Assembly: GCA_023055425.1 (NCBI GenBank)
Contig: JALGPY010000010.1
Coordinates: forward strand, 47,797,863-47,861,862
From: Linanthus parryae
Lineage: Eukaryota > Streptophyta > Magnoliopsida > Ericales > Polemoniaceae
Direction of reading: 5' to 3'
DNA: 64,000 bases
The notes under the pieces are model-generated. The model made no database searches. It saw nothing but the letters and a program-made list of their open reading frames with translations, and was not told the DNA's origin. Numbering within the stretch: position 1 is the first letter of the stretch; every line of letters starts with the position of its first letter. A program made the translations under genes and the position numbers. Of the stretch, positions 36,957 to 48,630 are shown in pieces.

Positions 36957-38474
36957 ATGTCCCATGAACATTTTGGACTTGGTGAGAGGCCTAACGTCCA
37001 TTCACATCCTTACTACTATGCCTTTACTAGACATGAAAATCATTCTAAGGAATCAATGCGTTCCAAACGTGAGCGTGCTTACAATAATGGTGATTATTTT
37101 CCTAAGAATGATTATTCTTGGCATGATAGTAGGACACTAGATTACACATCTCATGCTTCTTGTGCACAATCACCTCCCTCAAACACTTACATGTTTTTGA
37201 ACTCTCATGATTCTTGCACTTATCAATATAATGATATGATGTGTGAATCAAGAGAAGTTAATCATTTCGAGAGGGAATCACTTGTGAATGAGGAACTAGA
37301 GAGGCCTATAAGTGATTCTCTAGAGGAGACATTTCAAAAATATCTCCAAGGCGCAAAAGAACTAAGAGATTCAATAAGAGAACTAAGAGAATCACAAAGT
37401 AAACTTGAAGGCTCATTTAGAGAAGTAGAAGGATCATTTTGTCACTCGATTGATAGAGTGGAACCCTCATATTCACAATCGCATGATAATGAGTCTCTTG
37501 CATATAGTACTTACTCTTCACAAAACTCGCCATCATATGAGTCTCAAGTTCCTATTCACACACATCACAAGCTTGCTCAAGATCAAATTTTGGATGATGT
37601 GTTTGATGATGGAGTTGTTGCCACTAGGATAGGTGATTGTATTCATTTCTCATTTGCACAATCTAAAGAAGCATGTGATAGTGATATTGGTAGTGAGATT
37701 GATATTTTTGATGATGATTCTTCAACCCATGACATGAGTGAAGCCATTTTGGATGACTCACATAGTGACACTTGTGAGGAGGAGTCGCAAAATGGAAATC
37801 ACTCATGTGATGAGTTAGAGGTCAAATTTGATGCTACCACTAGTGAAGGGAATGTAAACTTGTCTTGTGCTCTAGAAGAGCCTAGTACTTACCGGAGTTC
37901 CTATGATCTTGATTGTGACGAAATTGAAGTTTTATTGGGAGGTACTCCGGTTAGTATTGATATGTCTAATGAAGATCCGGGGAGTTATGCTCGTATTTGT
38001 GACGAAATTGAATTTTGCTTGAATGCTCCCTCGGATTCTATCATTATGGAAGATGTGCCTAAGGGTTTGGATGAGGCTTCAAGTTCTCAAATTATTTTAA
38101 CTCCCACTTGTGAAGCCCCACCCCCAAATCCATATGACCTATTTAAAAGTGATGAGATTGAGGATTTACAAGTTGTCGCCATCTCTCAAGTTTTGATTTC
38201 AAGTAAAAATTTGGCAACTTGTGAAGACTCATTCTATGATTCAATTCATTTGAGGATTTCAAACCCTTTTCTTAAGATGATGCATGACATAAGCACTTGC
38301 TCTAGATTAATTGTTAGATTTTGCTTGCATCTCTTATTCATCTTTTGTGTCTTGCCCCTACTTCTCCTATCTATTCTAATTGATGAATCCAACTTTTTAA
38401 AGGAGAAGTACTTTTCTAAGAATGAAGTAGGGGCATGGCATGGAAAGAAGTTTCCAAGATTAGGGGTGGGATAG
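36957..38474 (+). CDS. LarA ORF, 505-aa protein of unknown family at the gag position
   Basis: Intact ORF. The upstream in-frame codon at 36915 is GTG, so I take ATG at 36957 (A-run context AAAAAAATG), 147 bp after the PBS. I recognise no Gag, zinc-knuckle, protease or polymerase motif. Visible: a charged helical stretch near residues 115-165 (KELRDSIRELRESQSKLEG) likely to be coiled coil; an acidic Ser/Asp-rich middle; a recurring C-D-E-[IL]-E motif (CDELE, CDEIE, CDEIE, SDEIE); and a hydrophobic segment near residues 455-480 (FCLHLLFIFCVLPLLLLSILI) that could span a membrane, followed by a basic tail. No signal peptide. It could be a highly diverged Gag, an envelope-like remnant or a captured gene. 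The ORF is undamaged in an element whose LTRs differ by about 0.5 percent. Confidence 0.6.
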   Translation: MSHEHFGLGERPNVHSHPYYYAFTRHENHSKESMRSKRERAYNNGDYFPKNDYSWHDSRTLDYTSHASCAQSPPSNTYMFLNSHDSCTYQYNDMMCESREVNHFERESLVNEELERPISDSLEETFQKYLQGAKELRDSIRELRESQSKLEGSFREVEGSFCHSIDRVEPSYSQSHDNESLAYSTYSSQNSPSYESQVPIHTHHKLAQDQILDDVFDDGVVATRIGDCIHFSFAQSKEACDSDIGSEIDIFDDDSSTHDMSEAILDDSHSDTCEEESQNGNHSCDELEVKFDATTSEGNVNLSCALEEPSTYRSSYDLDCDEIEVLLGGTPVSIDMSNEDPGSYARICDEIEFCLNAPSDSIIMEDVPKGLDEASSSQIILTPTCEAPPPNPYDLFKSDEIEDLQVVAISQVLISSKNLATCEDSFYDSIHLRISNPFLKMMHDISTCSRLIVRFCLHLLFIFCVLPLLLLSILIDESNFLKEKYFSKNEVGAWHGKKFPRLGVG

Positions 38475-38671
38475 CATCATTTTCTTTGTTCCACCTCCGT
38501 AGTTGTAAATAAATAAATTAGTTTATCTCTATTTCTTGCATTTCTTTTCTATGAACATTTTGTAGGTTGCTCTTGGAGGAGGACTTTTGCTTGGTGGCCA
38601 AGAAAGCTAAAATGAGGTCTCTTCTATCCCTTAATTCTTGCTAAAATTTGTATGCTCTTCCATTGTTCTCA

Positions 38672-38708
38672 CACATTGAGGACAATGTGACATTTTAGTT
38701 GGGGGGTG
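38672..38708 (+). other. LarA internal hairpin plus polypurine-like tract (candidate central PPT)
   Basis: CACATTG-AGGA-CAATGTG at 38672-38689, then ACATTT, then TAGTTGGGGGGTG (38696-38708). That 13-mer is identical to the one abutting the 3' LTR at 40227-40239, which also follows a hairpin with loop AGGA. Confidence 0.65.
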
Positions 38709-39574
38709 GGAAGTAGATATATTTCTTGCTTAAATGGTTACTAGCATGATTTTTCTTCATTAGTGATTTACATGAAAAATACAAAAAAAATGAAAAATTC
38801 TAAAAAAATCATAAAAATTTAAAAATTGAAAATTTTGAAAAAAAATGTGTGTGAACCTTTCATGAGAAGCATCACTCTTTCCCCGTGTCAAACCATAGAT
38901 TTTTTCCTCTTTCTTTGATAGTTTTATTTATTTTCACCTTTCATCTTGAGTCTAGATTTTATTTTCTTATTTGATAGCTTTATTGAGTCTTAGGAAGTTA
39001 TAGTTGAGTCACTTATTTTGAAAAAAAGAAGAAAAAAAAAATTGAGAAAATGAAAAATGATGAAAAAAAAATGAGAAAAGTGAAAAGGGGGAATTTTAGG
39101 AAGCTAGATGTTTTCAAAAAATGAAATTTCTTAGTCCATGTTCTTTTATTTTTATTTTAGAAAGGAATTCTTTGCTTATACTCAATACATCTACACCAAT
39201 ATCCCACCTTCCGCGACATCATGCGTTCTCACAAAGCGACACACTAAATTTACGTTTCATGTTTAAGTCCTTCAAGCTAAGTTGATCACATAAACTTTGA
39301 CGTCTTCTACTTTTGATAAAGGGTGCATTTTCTAAAGCTATTTGAACTTCACAAAAAGGTTTTTCTCTTTTCGTTTTTGCGGTGGAAACTTGTAGCCCAT
39401 TCGAGTGGTGGTTACCAATGACACCCCATGCGATGTCTAAGAAATAAAGGGGTGTCCGGGGATAATGTTACGTCACCACCTAGATAGCTCCATTGGTTTA
39501 GCTTAAAAAGCCCACTCGCATGTATATTCCTCTTTTTGTTGTGGGTCTTGGAGAGCCTTGGATTTTAGGTTAAA

Positions 39575-39636
39575 TAAAAAAAAAAAAAAAAAAAAAAAAA
39601 GAGAGAGAGAGAAGAAAGAAAAAGAAAAAAAAAATT
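39575..39636 (+). repeat. Low-complexity A/GA tract in LarA
   Basis: A run of about 25 A's, then GAGAGAGAGAGAAG and A-rich sequence; counterpart of 33874-33930. Confidence 0.85.
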
Positions 39637-40202
39637 ATGATAAATCGCACCATCTATCAAAAATCCACAAAAGGATCATACAAGCCCACAACCACACCTC
39701 CCCTTCTTAAAAAAAAATTTTGTTCAAAGCTTTGGAAGTCCATCCTACATGGGTGCTTTTGAATAAGTATGAGAATGTCTAGTTTCATGAGATCCTTATT
39801 TTTGAAGGCATACTTTCTCGCAAATTGGACTTAATTTAACAAGTTTTGTGGATCGCATGAGTCACCTTCTACCCAACAACGCCAACATTTGTATGAGTAT
39901 ATGCTTAGACGTCCTTAGGCTTCTTTCTCGATCTTCTTGGACTTTGAGAATTTATTTGAGAAGACATTTGTGCATTCTTCTTTTTCCCCCACCAAAAAAA
40001 AAATTAAAATTAGCTAGTAACTCTTAGTATTTTATTTTCTTTGGGTTCTCACTTAGGATAGATAATTTGTGAGAGTGTTTTTGTAAATATATTGAGTCTA
40101 GTTTAGGATTGAGTCAAGCCTTGTCTAGTTGAGTGTGTGCCTCTCATGATTGGTTCTTTAAAAAAAAAAAAAAAAAAAAAATTGAAATTAAATATCGCTC
40201 TC

Positions 40203-40239
40203 TTTGCTCGAGGACGAGCAAAAGGCTAGTTGGGGGGTG
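40203..40239 (+). other. LarA hairpin and polypurine tract before the third LTR
   Basis: TTTGCTCG-AGGA-CGAGCAAA (40203-40222), AGGC, then TAGTTGGGGGGTG (40227-40239) abutting TGTTGATG at 40240. Confidence 0.72.
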
Positions 40240-42491
40240 TGTTGATGAATTAAAATTGCATATTTTAGTATGTTAACGAACTCTTCTTAACTTGCTAATA
40301 TGTGTAATTTATCTATTTTATCTCTCTTTCTAGACTTATGCTTGTTTTCGTAGTTTTGGTTGTTTTCTCTCATTTTGTAGGCAAAGAAGTGATTTAGAAC
40401 GCAAGGGGCTAGTTATGAAAGCTTGAATGAGGAATTTGAAGGCTTAATTTGAAGAAGTCAAGTGATAAAGAAGCTAAAGTTGAAGACAAAGCAAGAATTT
40501 GCAAGTTAAAGAGAGGTTTCAAGGGTTTAAATGAAGAGGACAAGGGAAGATAGAGGCCAAAAATGAAGATTTAGAAGCCAAGAGGCCACATTACAAGGCC
40601 AAAGTTGCATCTATGGGGTTGTTTGAGAAGAAACTAACGGAAGTGGGGGCTTAAGTGCAATTTTTGAAACGTTTTAATGGCTTATTTGAAGGATTTTTAA
40701 CGGATTGGGGGTCAGATTGCCATTTTCAGAAGTTTTTAAGTAATGACCCGGGCCTTTTACAACATTCCAGCAAGCTAGGGGGGAGCCGGGTGCAATTTCC
40801 CGAAACTAGCTCACCCCCCAGCTCTCTCTCACGGTCTCTCTCTCTCTCCCCGCGTTAGAACGACGCAACAGAAGAAACAGCAGCCATGGACGTCCATCGA
40901 AGCTTCCTCCAAGCTTCACCCCGCCCTCATCTCTTCACCAAATCACCCAAATCCGGTACCAAAACACTCCTAAGCCCAAGCTCTCTCTACTACAACCCTT
41001 AATTCGGCCCAAGAGTGATCCAAACAGAAAGCCCCAATTCTACCTAGGGTTTGTGAGGCGAACAAAATGAACGATTCAGAGGTCATCAGTCAAATTGAAG
41101 GGTAGGGATACATTCTTGGAGGCCAAGGAAGCTCCAAGACAAGTCTATAAAAGCTGGTTTGAAGAATTGAAGCGACTCTTCTTGGACCCATTCGGCAACG
41201 TACAGCTCTGTTTTGGGTTTCATTTTCTCCTCTCTCTCTCTCTGATTTCGCCTTCTTTTGGGTTGTTCTTGAGCTCTCTAAGGGCCAAGAACGAGAAAGA
41301 GGAAGAGAGGGAGAGAGGAGCTGTGGTTTTTGATCCGATTTTGGACGAATTTTGGGGCTGTTTAGTGCTCTGTTCTTGAGTACTGTGAATGCTCTGTTTT
41401 GGGTTGATTTCTCAGCAGCAGCAGTAGTCACAGTAGCAGTAGCAATTCACAGTAGCTTTCTTTGCAATTGCTTCACTAGTTTGTAGCTTAGTTGTGTTTT
41501 TGGCTATTTTTGTTTAGTTTTGTGTATTTGAATCAAGTGGTAGTTGATGTATTGAGGTTGAATTGGTGAAAACAAGAGTTGGATTCAAGTATGATGAATG
41601 GAATGATAATTTTCTTTACTTATCTTGAATTTATACTCATGTTTAGCTAATTCACTTGCTTGGGTGATTTGGGACTATCTAGTGTCTAAATCTCTCTATT
41701 GATTCAAGTTGAACTTCAAGGATGAATGGGTTGAATTGGGTTCACTTGAATGCTTAGTGCAATATTTAGATTTCTCTTGTTGAAGTATTTGATGCATTGA
41801 ATAGGTAGATGTGCGAATACTTTTGACGTGTTTGATTTGAAGTTGCATTTGAGTGAGAGGAACTCGTCAATCCTAACTTTGAGAAATCGAGTTCTAGTTA
41901 GGTGATTTGAGTGAGAATTTACAAATCTCATTTGTTGCTTGATCTCTCATGTGGAAACATCTATGTGTGTTTACATATGGTTGATGCTTGAGGCACTTGA
42001 TATTTGGAAAATCTCATTTGAATCGCTTCTTTAGTGCTTAATTATCGTGTGTTAGAGTTAGGCACTTCATTTGTGGCAAGTTGGATTGCAATGAGCAATC
42101 GATTCTTGAGGCACTTGTCTTGTGGAATTCTACATTTGATATGAGAACCGGGCTTGAATATAATATGGGGATTGGTCACTAGAGAAACCGATGATCCCTA
42201 GACCCTCATTACTTGTTATTTCACTACTTTCTTGAATCGTAGTTTTAGTAGTTGTTTACTTTGTTCTTTAAATTCTCAAATCTCAACTCGCTCCATCAAT
42301 TAGTTTTGGTGGATTTGAATAGCTTGGCAAGCTTTAAAGCCATTGAGAGTTTGTGTTTTATTGTTTTAGTTAGTCGTTTATTCTAGTTTTGCAAGTCACT
42401 CTCTAATCCTCCTCTCCTTGTGGATTCGACCCCGTTCTTACTCGGGTACTACTTAGAACGATATTCCTATACTTGGGAATTATCGCGAACA
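40240..42491 (+). repeat. LarA third LTR (3' LTR)
   Basis: 2252 bp, TGTTGATG to ATTATCGCGAACA, followed by ACAAC (42492-42496). Confidence 0.92.
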
Positions 42492-42496
42492 ACAAC

Positions 42497-43206
42497 CTTT
42501 GTACAAGTAATTGTCTCATCCCTTTGTCTCTATATCCGGATTGGACACGAGACATACAAGTCACACTCGTATATCCAATCCATAGTTTCTCAATCCATGG
42601 GAATAGCCTTATTCGTGCAAATAACATCAATATCCCTTATTGATTTATTTGAGTCTGGCCAGACATTCTATAAGCACTATCCCTCGAGTGGTCAGGATAT
42701 TTGCTCCCGTTATGTGGGAGGGACAAATCCTCCCTACGTCCACTACGATCTCTAAGCTTGCTTCTCATTGTATCCAGTACACGCCTTTATAACTACCCAG
42801 TTACGGTGTAGCGTTTAACGCTACCAAGATCACAATAATCCACAACTAGAATATCTAGTGACTTCAAGTCTAAGGATGACAATACCATTGCACCGCGAGA
42901 AGCACTTGTGACTCAACATAACGTGTATGTAGCCTTCTCGGAGATGGGTCAATCCAGTGCAACATTCCGTAATGCACACCTATGTGTTGGATCGTGATAT
43001 CTCCATATCAATCCAACCCCATACTAGTCTATAGATGATTGTCCCATTTAATCATTATACTTGACTATTGATATTTAAGATAAACAACACAATTGTAAAT
43101 CTAAGGACTTCATTATATTAAATATCCAATAAATAATAAATGAATTTTTCTAGCCATATACAAATTCATACTAAACTAGATTGCCTCTAGGGCATCTATT
43201 CCAAGA
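42497..43206 (-). repeat. CopD 3' LTR, inner segment
   Basis: Resumes after LarA (CTTTGTACAAGTAATTG) and ends TTCCAAGA at 43206; the terminal CA has become GA. Followed by the reversed polypurine tract GTCTCCCACTTGCAT. Confidence 0.88.
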
Positions 43207-43220
43207 GTCTCCCACTTGCA

Positions 43221-46200
43221 TTAGAGCCAATCTGGCGCATCTCGTATGCCCATACTCCTAGTGTGCCCTTCATGCTTCCACTGCGTGAGAGGCTTTTTAA
43301 GCGGGTCTGACAGATTATCATCTGTAGGAATCTTGCATATCCGAACGTCTCCTCTATCGATAATATCTCGAATCAGATGAAACTTCCTGAGCACGTGCTT
43401 GGACTTCTGGTGCGATCTGGGTTCCTTTGATTGCGCCATCGCCCCAGTGTTGTCACAGAACAACTCCACTGGATCCGCAATGCTAGGGACCACACCAAGT
43501 TCAGAAACAAACTTTATGATCCAAACAGCCTCCTTTGCTGCGCCATTTGCAGCAATGTACTCAGCCTTTGTTGTAGAATCAGCTAACGTCTCTTGCTTGG
43601 AACTCTTCCAGCTCACCGCTGCTCCATTCAGGCAAAACACATATCCTGATTGTGATCTAAAGTCATCTCTGTCAGTTTGGAAGCTTGCATCAGTGTAACC
43701 CCTTACACGCAACTCTTCCTCACTGCCAAATATCAAGAAGGCATCCTTAGTTCTTCTCAAGAACTTTAGGATGTTCTTGACTGCAATCCAGTGACTCTCA
43801 CCCGGATTGGATTGGTATCTGCTTGTCATACTCAAGGCATATGACATATCAGGTCTATTACATAACATGGCGTACATGATAGATCCTATGGCTGAGGCAT
43901 AGGGTATCCTACTCATGCGTTCCTTCTCAATCTCATTGGAAGGACAACCACTCTTCGAAAGAGTGATTCCATGTGACATGGGCAAGAATCCCTTCTTCGA
44001 ATCTTGCATGTTGAACCGTTTCAACACCTTGTCAATATATGTACTTTGACTTAGGCCTAGCAACCTTTTAGATCTATCTCTATAGATCTTTATACCGAGT
44101 ATATAGGCCGTTTCCCCTAAGTATTTCATTGAGAAACACTTTCCTAGCCAATCTTTCACAGATTGCAGCATGGGAATGTCGTTTCCAATGAGTAGTATGT
44201 CATCCACATACAAGACCAGAAAAGCTACAGAGCTCCCACTAACCTTCTTGTAGACACAAGACTCATCTTCGTTCCTGATGAAGCCAAACTCTTTGACCAC
44301 TTCATCAAAACGTCGATTCCAACTCCTAGAAGCTTGCTTCAATCCATAAATGGATCGTTGCAGCTTACAGACTTTGTTGGCTTGCTTTAGATCTTCAAAA
44401 CCCTCCGGTTGTATCATATACACATCCTCGAGGAGATTCCCATAAAGGAATGCTGTTTTGACATCCATCTGCCAAATCTCATAGTCGTGGTATGCTGCAA
44501 TTGCAAGTAGGATTCGGATGGATTTGGTCATAGGACTGGTGAAAAGGTTTCATCATAGTCAATACCATGAATCTGTCTGAATCCTTTAGCCACCAATCGG
44601 CCCTTATAGGTAATCACATTACCATCCATGTCGATCTTCTTCTTGAAGACCCACTTGCACCCTATGGGCCGCGCCCCATCGGGTGGTTCCACCAAAGTCC
44701 ATACTTTGTTGGTATACATGGATTCCATCTCGGATCTCATGGCTTCCAGCCACTTCTGAGAGTCTGGGCCACTCATGGCCTCCTCATAGGGAGTAGGCTC
44801 ATCATCTATGAGCATCGTGTCGCCGGAATCGGTTACGAGAAGTCCATTTCTCTCGGGTTCCTGGCGCACTCTACTAGATCTACGAAGCTCTTGTGTTACC
44901 TGAACAGGTGGCTCCACAACTGCTTGTGGTTCCTGTTCATGTTCCATAATCGATTCACTGATTTGTGGTTCTTGAACTTCTTCAAGTTATACATTCCTCC
45001 CACTTGCTTCTTTAGAGACAAACTCTCTTTCTAGAAACGCGCCGGTCCGAGCAACAAACACTTTGTTCTCGGTTGGATTGTAGAAATAGTATCCCTTAGT
45101 TTCCTTACTGTACCCCACAAATTTACACTTGTCCGATTTAGGCCCTAGCTTGTCTGATTGTAAACGTTTTACATAGACATCGCAGCCCCAAATCCTCATG
45201 AACGACAGTGTGGGACGCCTCCCACTCCACATCTCATATGGTGTCTTCATGAATGATTTGGATGGAACACGGTTAATGGTGAAAGCTGCACTTAATAGAG
45301 CGTAGCCCCAAAACGACAATGGAAGATCGGTTTGACACATCATAGATCGAACCATATCCAATAGGGTTCGATTCCTCCTCTCGGACGCGCCATTCCATTG
45401 TGGCATTCCGGGTGGAGTGAGTTGGGACACGATCCCACACTCTCTAAGATAGTCGTCAAACTCTTCGCTCAAGTATTCTCCCCCACGATCCGATCGTAGA
45501 GCCTTGATACTTTTTCCAAGTTTCTTCTCTACTTCATTCTTGAATTCTTTGAACACTTCAAAAGATTCGGATTTTTGCCCTCATAAGGTACACAAATCCA
45601 TATCTACTGAAATCATCGGTAAATGTAATGAAGTAGACATAACCACCCCTGGCAGGCGTGGCAAATGGCCCACACACATCGGTATGTATGAGAGCCAATT
45701 GCTCACTAGTCCTCTCACCTTTCTTATTGAAAGGGGACTTTGTCATTTTTCCCAATAAACAAGCCTCACATGTCTCATATGATTCAAAATCAAATGAGTC
45801 TAGTAATCCATCCTTATGGAGTCTAGATACACGTTTCTCATTTATGTGACCTAAACGACAGTGCCATAAATAAGCAGGATTTAAATCATTTATTTTAATC
45901 CGCTTGGTATTAATGTTGTAGACAGGATTACTTAGATCAAGGACATAAAGTCCATTAAATAATTGCGCACTAAAATAGTGAATATTATCCAAATAAAAGG
46001 AACAACAATTGTTCTTTATTGAAATAATAAAACCATCCTTGTCCAAACAAGAAATAGAAATAATGTTTCTGCTCATAGCAGGCACAAAATAGCAATTATT
46101 TAATTCTAAAACTAATCCTGAAGGCAGAGATAGCTCGCACACGCCTATGGCCAACGCAGCAACCTTTGCTCCATTCCCAACGCGTAGATCTACCTCTCCT

Positions 46201-47170
46201 TTAGCCAATCTTCTACTTCTCTTTAGATCCTGCATATTTCGAAAAATATGAGATCCACATCCAGTATCTAATACCCATGATGTAGAGACAGTTAAATTGA
46301 CATCCACAACAAAAATACCTGGTGGTGGTGGAATCACTATTCCAAGCCTCTTGTCCTCCAGATATTTTGGAAGTTCCTCCTCCAGTGTCCAGGCTGACTG
46401 CAGTAGTGACACTCACCTTTAGTCACGGCCTTGGCAATGCCACCAACAGGCTTAAGGGCAGGTTCCTTGGACTTGGCAACTGACTTGCCTTTGCCCTTGG
46501 AGGAAGAGGCAAACCTTTTGCCCTTTCCTTTCTATACCATCATTATGGCCTTGCCCTTACCCTTGTTGATGCTCTACTCAGCCGTCCTCAACATGTTGAG
46601 CAAATCTGGCAGTGGTTTAACGATCTCGTTCATGTTATAGTTCATAATGAACTATCCATAACTCTCGGGCAACGATTGCAACACGAGATCGGTTGCCAAC
46701 TCCTGGCCGACCGGGAACCCTATTCGGGCGAGATTCTCCAAGTACCTGATCATTCGGAGTACATGGGGTCCCACCGGGTTCCCTTCTGCCAGATGAAATT
46801 TGAACAGTGCCTTTGAGACCTCATACCTCTCTACCCTTGCCTGCTCTTGGAAGAGCTACTTCAGATGCTCGATCATATCGACAGCATTCATGTTCTCGTG
46901 TTGCTTCTGAAGCTCATAAGTCATGGTGCATAGCATAAGGCAAGCCTCATCATTAGCGTCATCTACACGCTTTTGATACGCCTTTAGGGCTGCAGGCGTT
47001 TGGTTCTCTGGACTTGCTGGAACTTGCTCCTCTATTGTGTACAGTTTCTTCTCTTGCTTGAGAACGATTCTCAAGTTTCTGTACCAATCAAGGAAGTTGG
47101 TTCCTGAGAGCTCATCCTTCTCAATGACATATCGTAGGGAATGTTGTGAACTCGATGAGTTGTTTGCCAT
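43221..47170 (-). pseudogene. CopD gag-pol pseudogene
   Basis: Read on the - strand from ATG at 47170. Gag is stopped at 46856-46858; further TAG codons lie at 46652-46654, 46574-46576 and 46532-46534. The zinc knuckle near 46369 has a 1-bp deletion. The protease/pre-integrase segment is 46412-45558, followed by a 1-bp insertion in the T-run 45572-45576. The integrase core is 45556-44987, ended by TAA at 44987-44989. RT begins in 44947-44528, with a 1-bp deletion near 44533; the rest of RT and RNase H is an open 436-codon ORF, 44531-43221. The 46856, 46369, 45572 and 44987 lesions are identical in CopA. Domain motifs are otherwise those of CopC. Confidence 0.9.
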
Positions 47171-48630
47171 TTGGAATTCTAGAAAAGGAAAATACGCAAG
47201 TTTTAGTATTTTTGAATTTTTTACTATATTCAATAATGGCTAGTTTATCAAATATAGCTCCCACTATTTTTCTACGGATTAATAACCCTCCAGATATTAA
47301 TGCGGAAAATATCCTTATAGTTTTTAGTGGGCCAAGATCCATGTTTCATCTCCTTATGAGCTTGCTTTGGCAAGTCACCCATAATTTGACTACTTAAGGT
47401 AGGAACAATTTCCAATTGCATCCCTTATGCAACTCTTGGTTCAATTGGACAAATAACTCCTTATTTATCCATCCACATGGATAATCCCAATTGATTACCT
47501 CTAGTTTTTAATCATATTAATAGCCTAGTTGTGTTCAACCTCTTATTTAAACAATTGCACATTACTAGCTTGTGCCATCGCATTCCATCATTATGAACCA
47601 AGTCGTCGTGCTTTGACACGCACGAACTTGATAAATCATGATGATAATGAGTGTTTAAATAACGAGAAGGCAAGAACACAATATTTGAATTTTGAGGGAT
47701 TTTTAAATTCAATTTTTAATTGTTTTGCTGATCAATATCAACTAATCTATCTATTTGAGTTTGGGCACAACTCCAAATAATAGATCCGGGTTGTCTAATT
47801 ATCTTATTATCCTAATTGCATGCATCATCCATACACCAACCACAAAATAATAAGACAATAAAATAAACAACCACAAAAGAAAATAAAACGTGATGTGAAT
47901 GTGGCCTTTTCTAGACTAAGATAATTCCAAGCCAATGGAATTATCTATGAACCCTAAAAGAAAACACATCTCCATGCGTCTTCATCTTTTGGTCCATCCT
48001 TCATAATCATGTGGAATGCTCCATGCTCCATCTTTTGTGGCTCCCTTTTGGCTTTGGGCTTCTTTTCTTAAATCTTGACTAACGATCTACATTATCTAGC
48101 ACTAGCTAACAACTATACTAAATAAAATAAATCTCACAAGTTGAGAAAAAAAATGGCTCGCAGGCCATAAAAACCTAATTAATTATTACAATTAATTGAT
48201 CTGCTCGCAAGCCGTAAACCAAAACACAAAAATTAAACATTCACTTCAAACCACATCCTAAGGCCATATCCAATCACCATGCGATTTGCACATAAACAGT
48301 TATAATCCAATTCTAACGCGCTTGGTCAATTTTAATTGATTTTAGGATATTCTAGAGTTAAAACGGTCCATGGGGCCCAACAATCAAATTGCCCGGGCCC
48401 AAAAAGATAACCGCAAAGGCCTTGGGCAGGCTGCCCCCTAGCCCACACGGCTAGGCCGCGGGCTAGGGCTGCCCCGGCCCCTAGGACAAGCCTTGCTTGG
48501 GCGGCAAGCAAGGAGGGGCGGTCCCCTAGGGGGCCGAACCTCCTTTGGGAGTTGTTTCCAAAACAACTCCCTTGCTTGGTGCCCAAGTTTGGTTGTTTCC
48601 TTGTATGGGAAGAACTCCTTCTTTCCAAAG
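47171..48630 (-). repeat. CopD leader, first (gag-proximal) copy, CopA type
   Basis: Near-identical to the CopA leader, including the long form with TTACTAGCTTGTGCC and a hairpin at 48547-48571. It ends abruptly at CTTCTTTCCAAAG (48630), where the second copy begins. The duplicated part is about 47293-48630. Confidence 0.88.

Larger units (their letters stand above)
38475..40202 (+). other. LarA 3' interior, non-coding
   Basis: About 1.7 kb with A-rich runs (39000-39075, 39575-39636, 40160-40181) and no ORF. Holds the internal hairpin-tract module at 38672-38708. Otherwise I see nothing. Confidence 0.75.
31476..42491 (+). mobile_element. LarA: three-LTR tandem non-autonomous LTR element inserted in the CopD LTR
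   Basis: 11,016 bp between perfect ACAAC duplications (31471-31475, 42492-42496). Three LTR copies start TGTTGATGAATTAAAATTGC at 31476, 34532 and 40240. The second and third are full (2255 and 2252 bp, about 0.5 percent different by eye). The first is cut at 32646 and joins directly to the 3' part of the interior (equivalent to 38347 onward). The primer site is for tRNA-Asp, unlike the other elements here. The only long ORF (36957-38474) has no polymerase domain, so the element must rely on another element's machinery. Possibly derived from Athila/Tat-type gypsy (inference from the PBS). Confidence 0.9.

Noticed and set aside
9029..48600. Near-identity of 9000-14600 and 43200-48600 as a segmental duplication
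   Set aside because: The LTRs and outer leader are of different types and CopD has its own TATCA duplications, so separate transposition fits better; gene conversion is not fully excluded.
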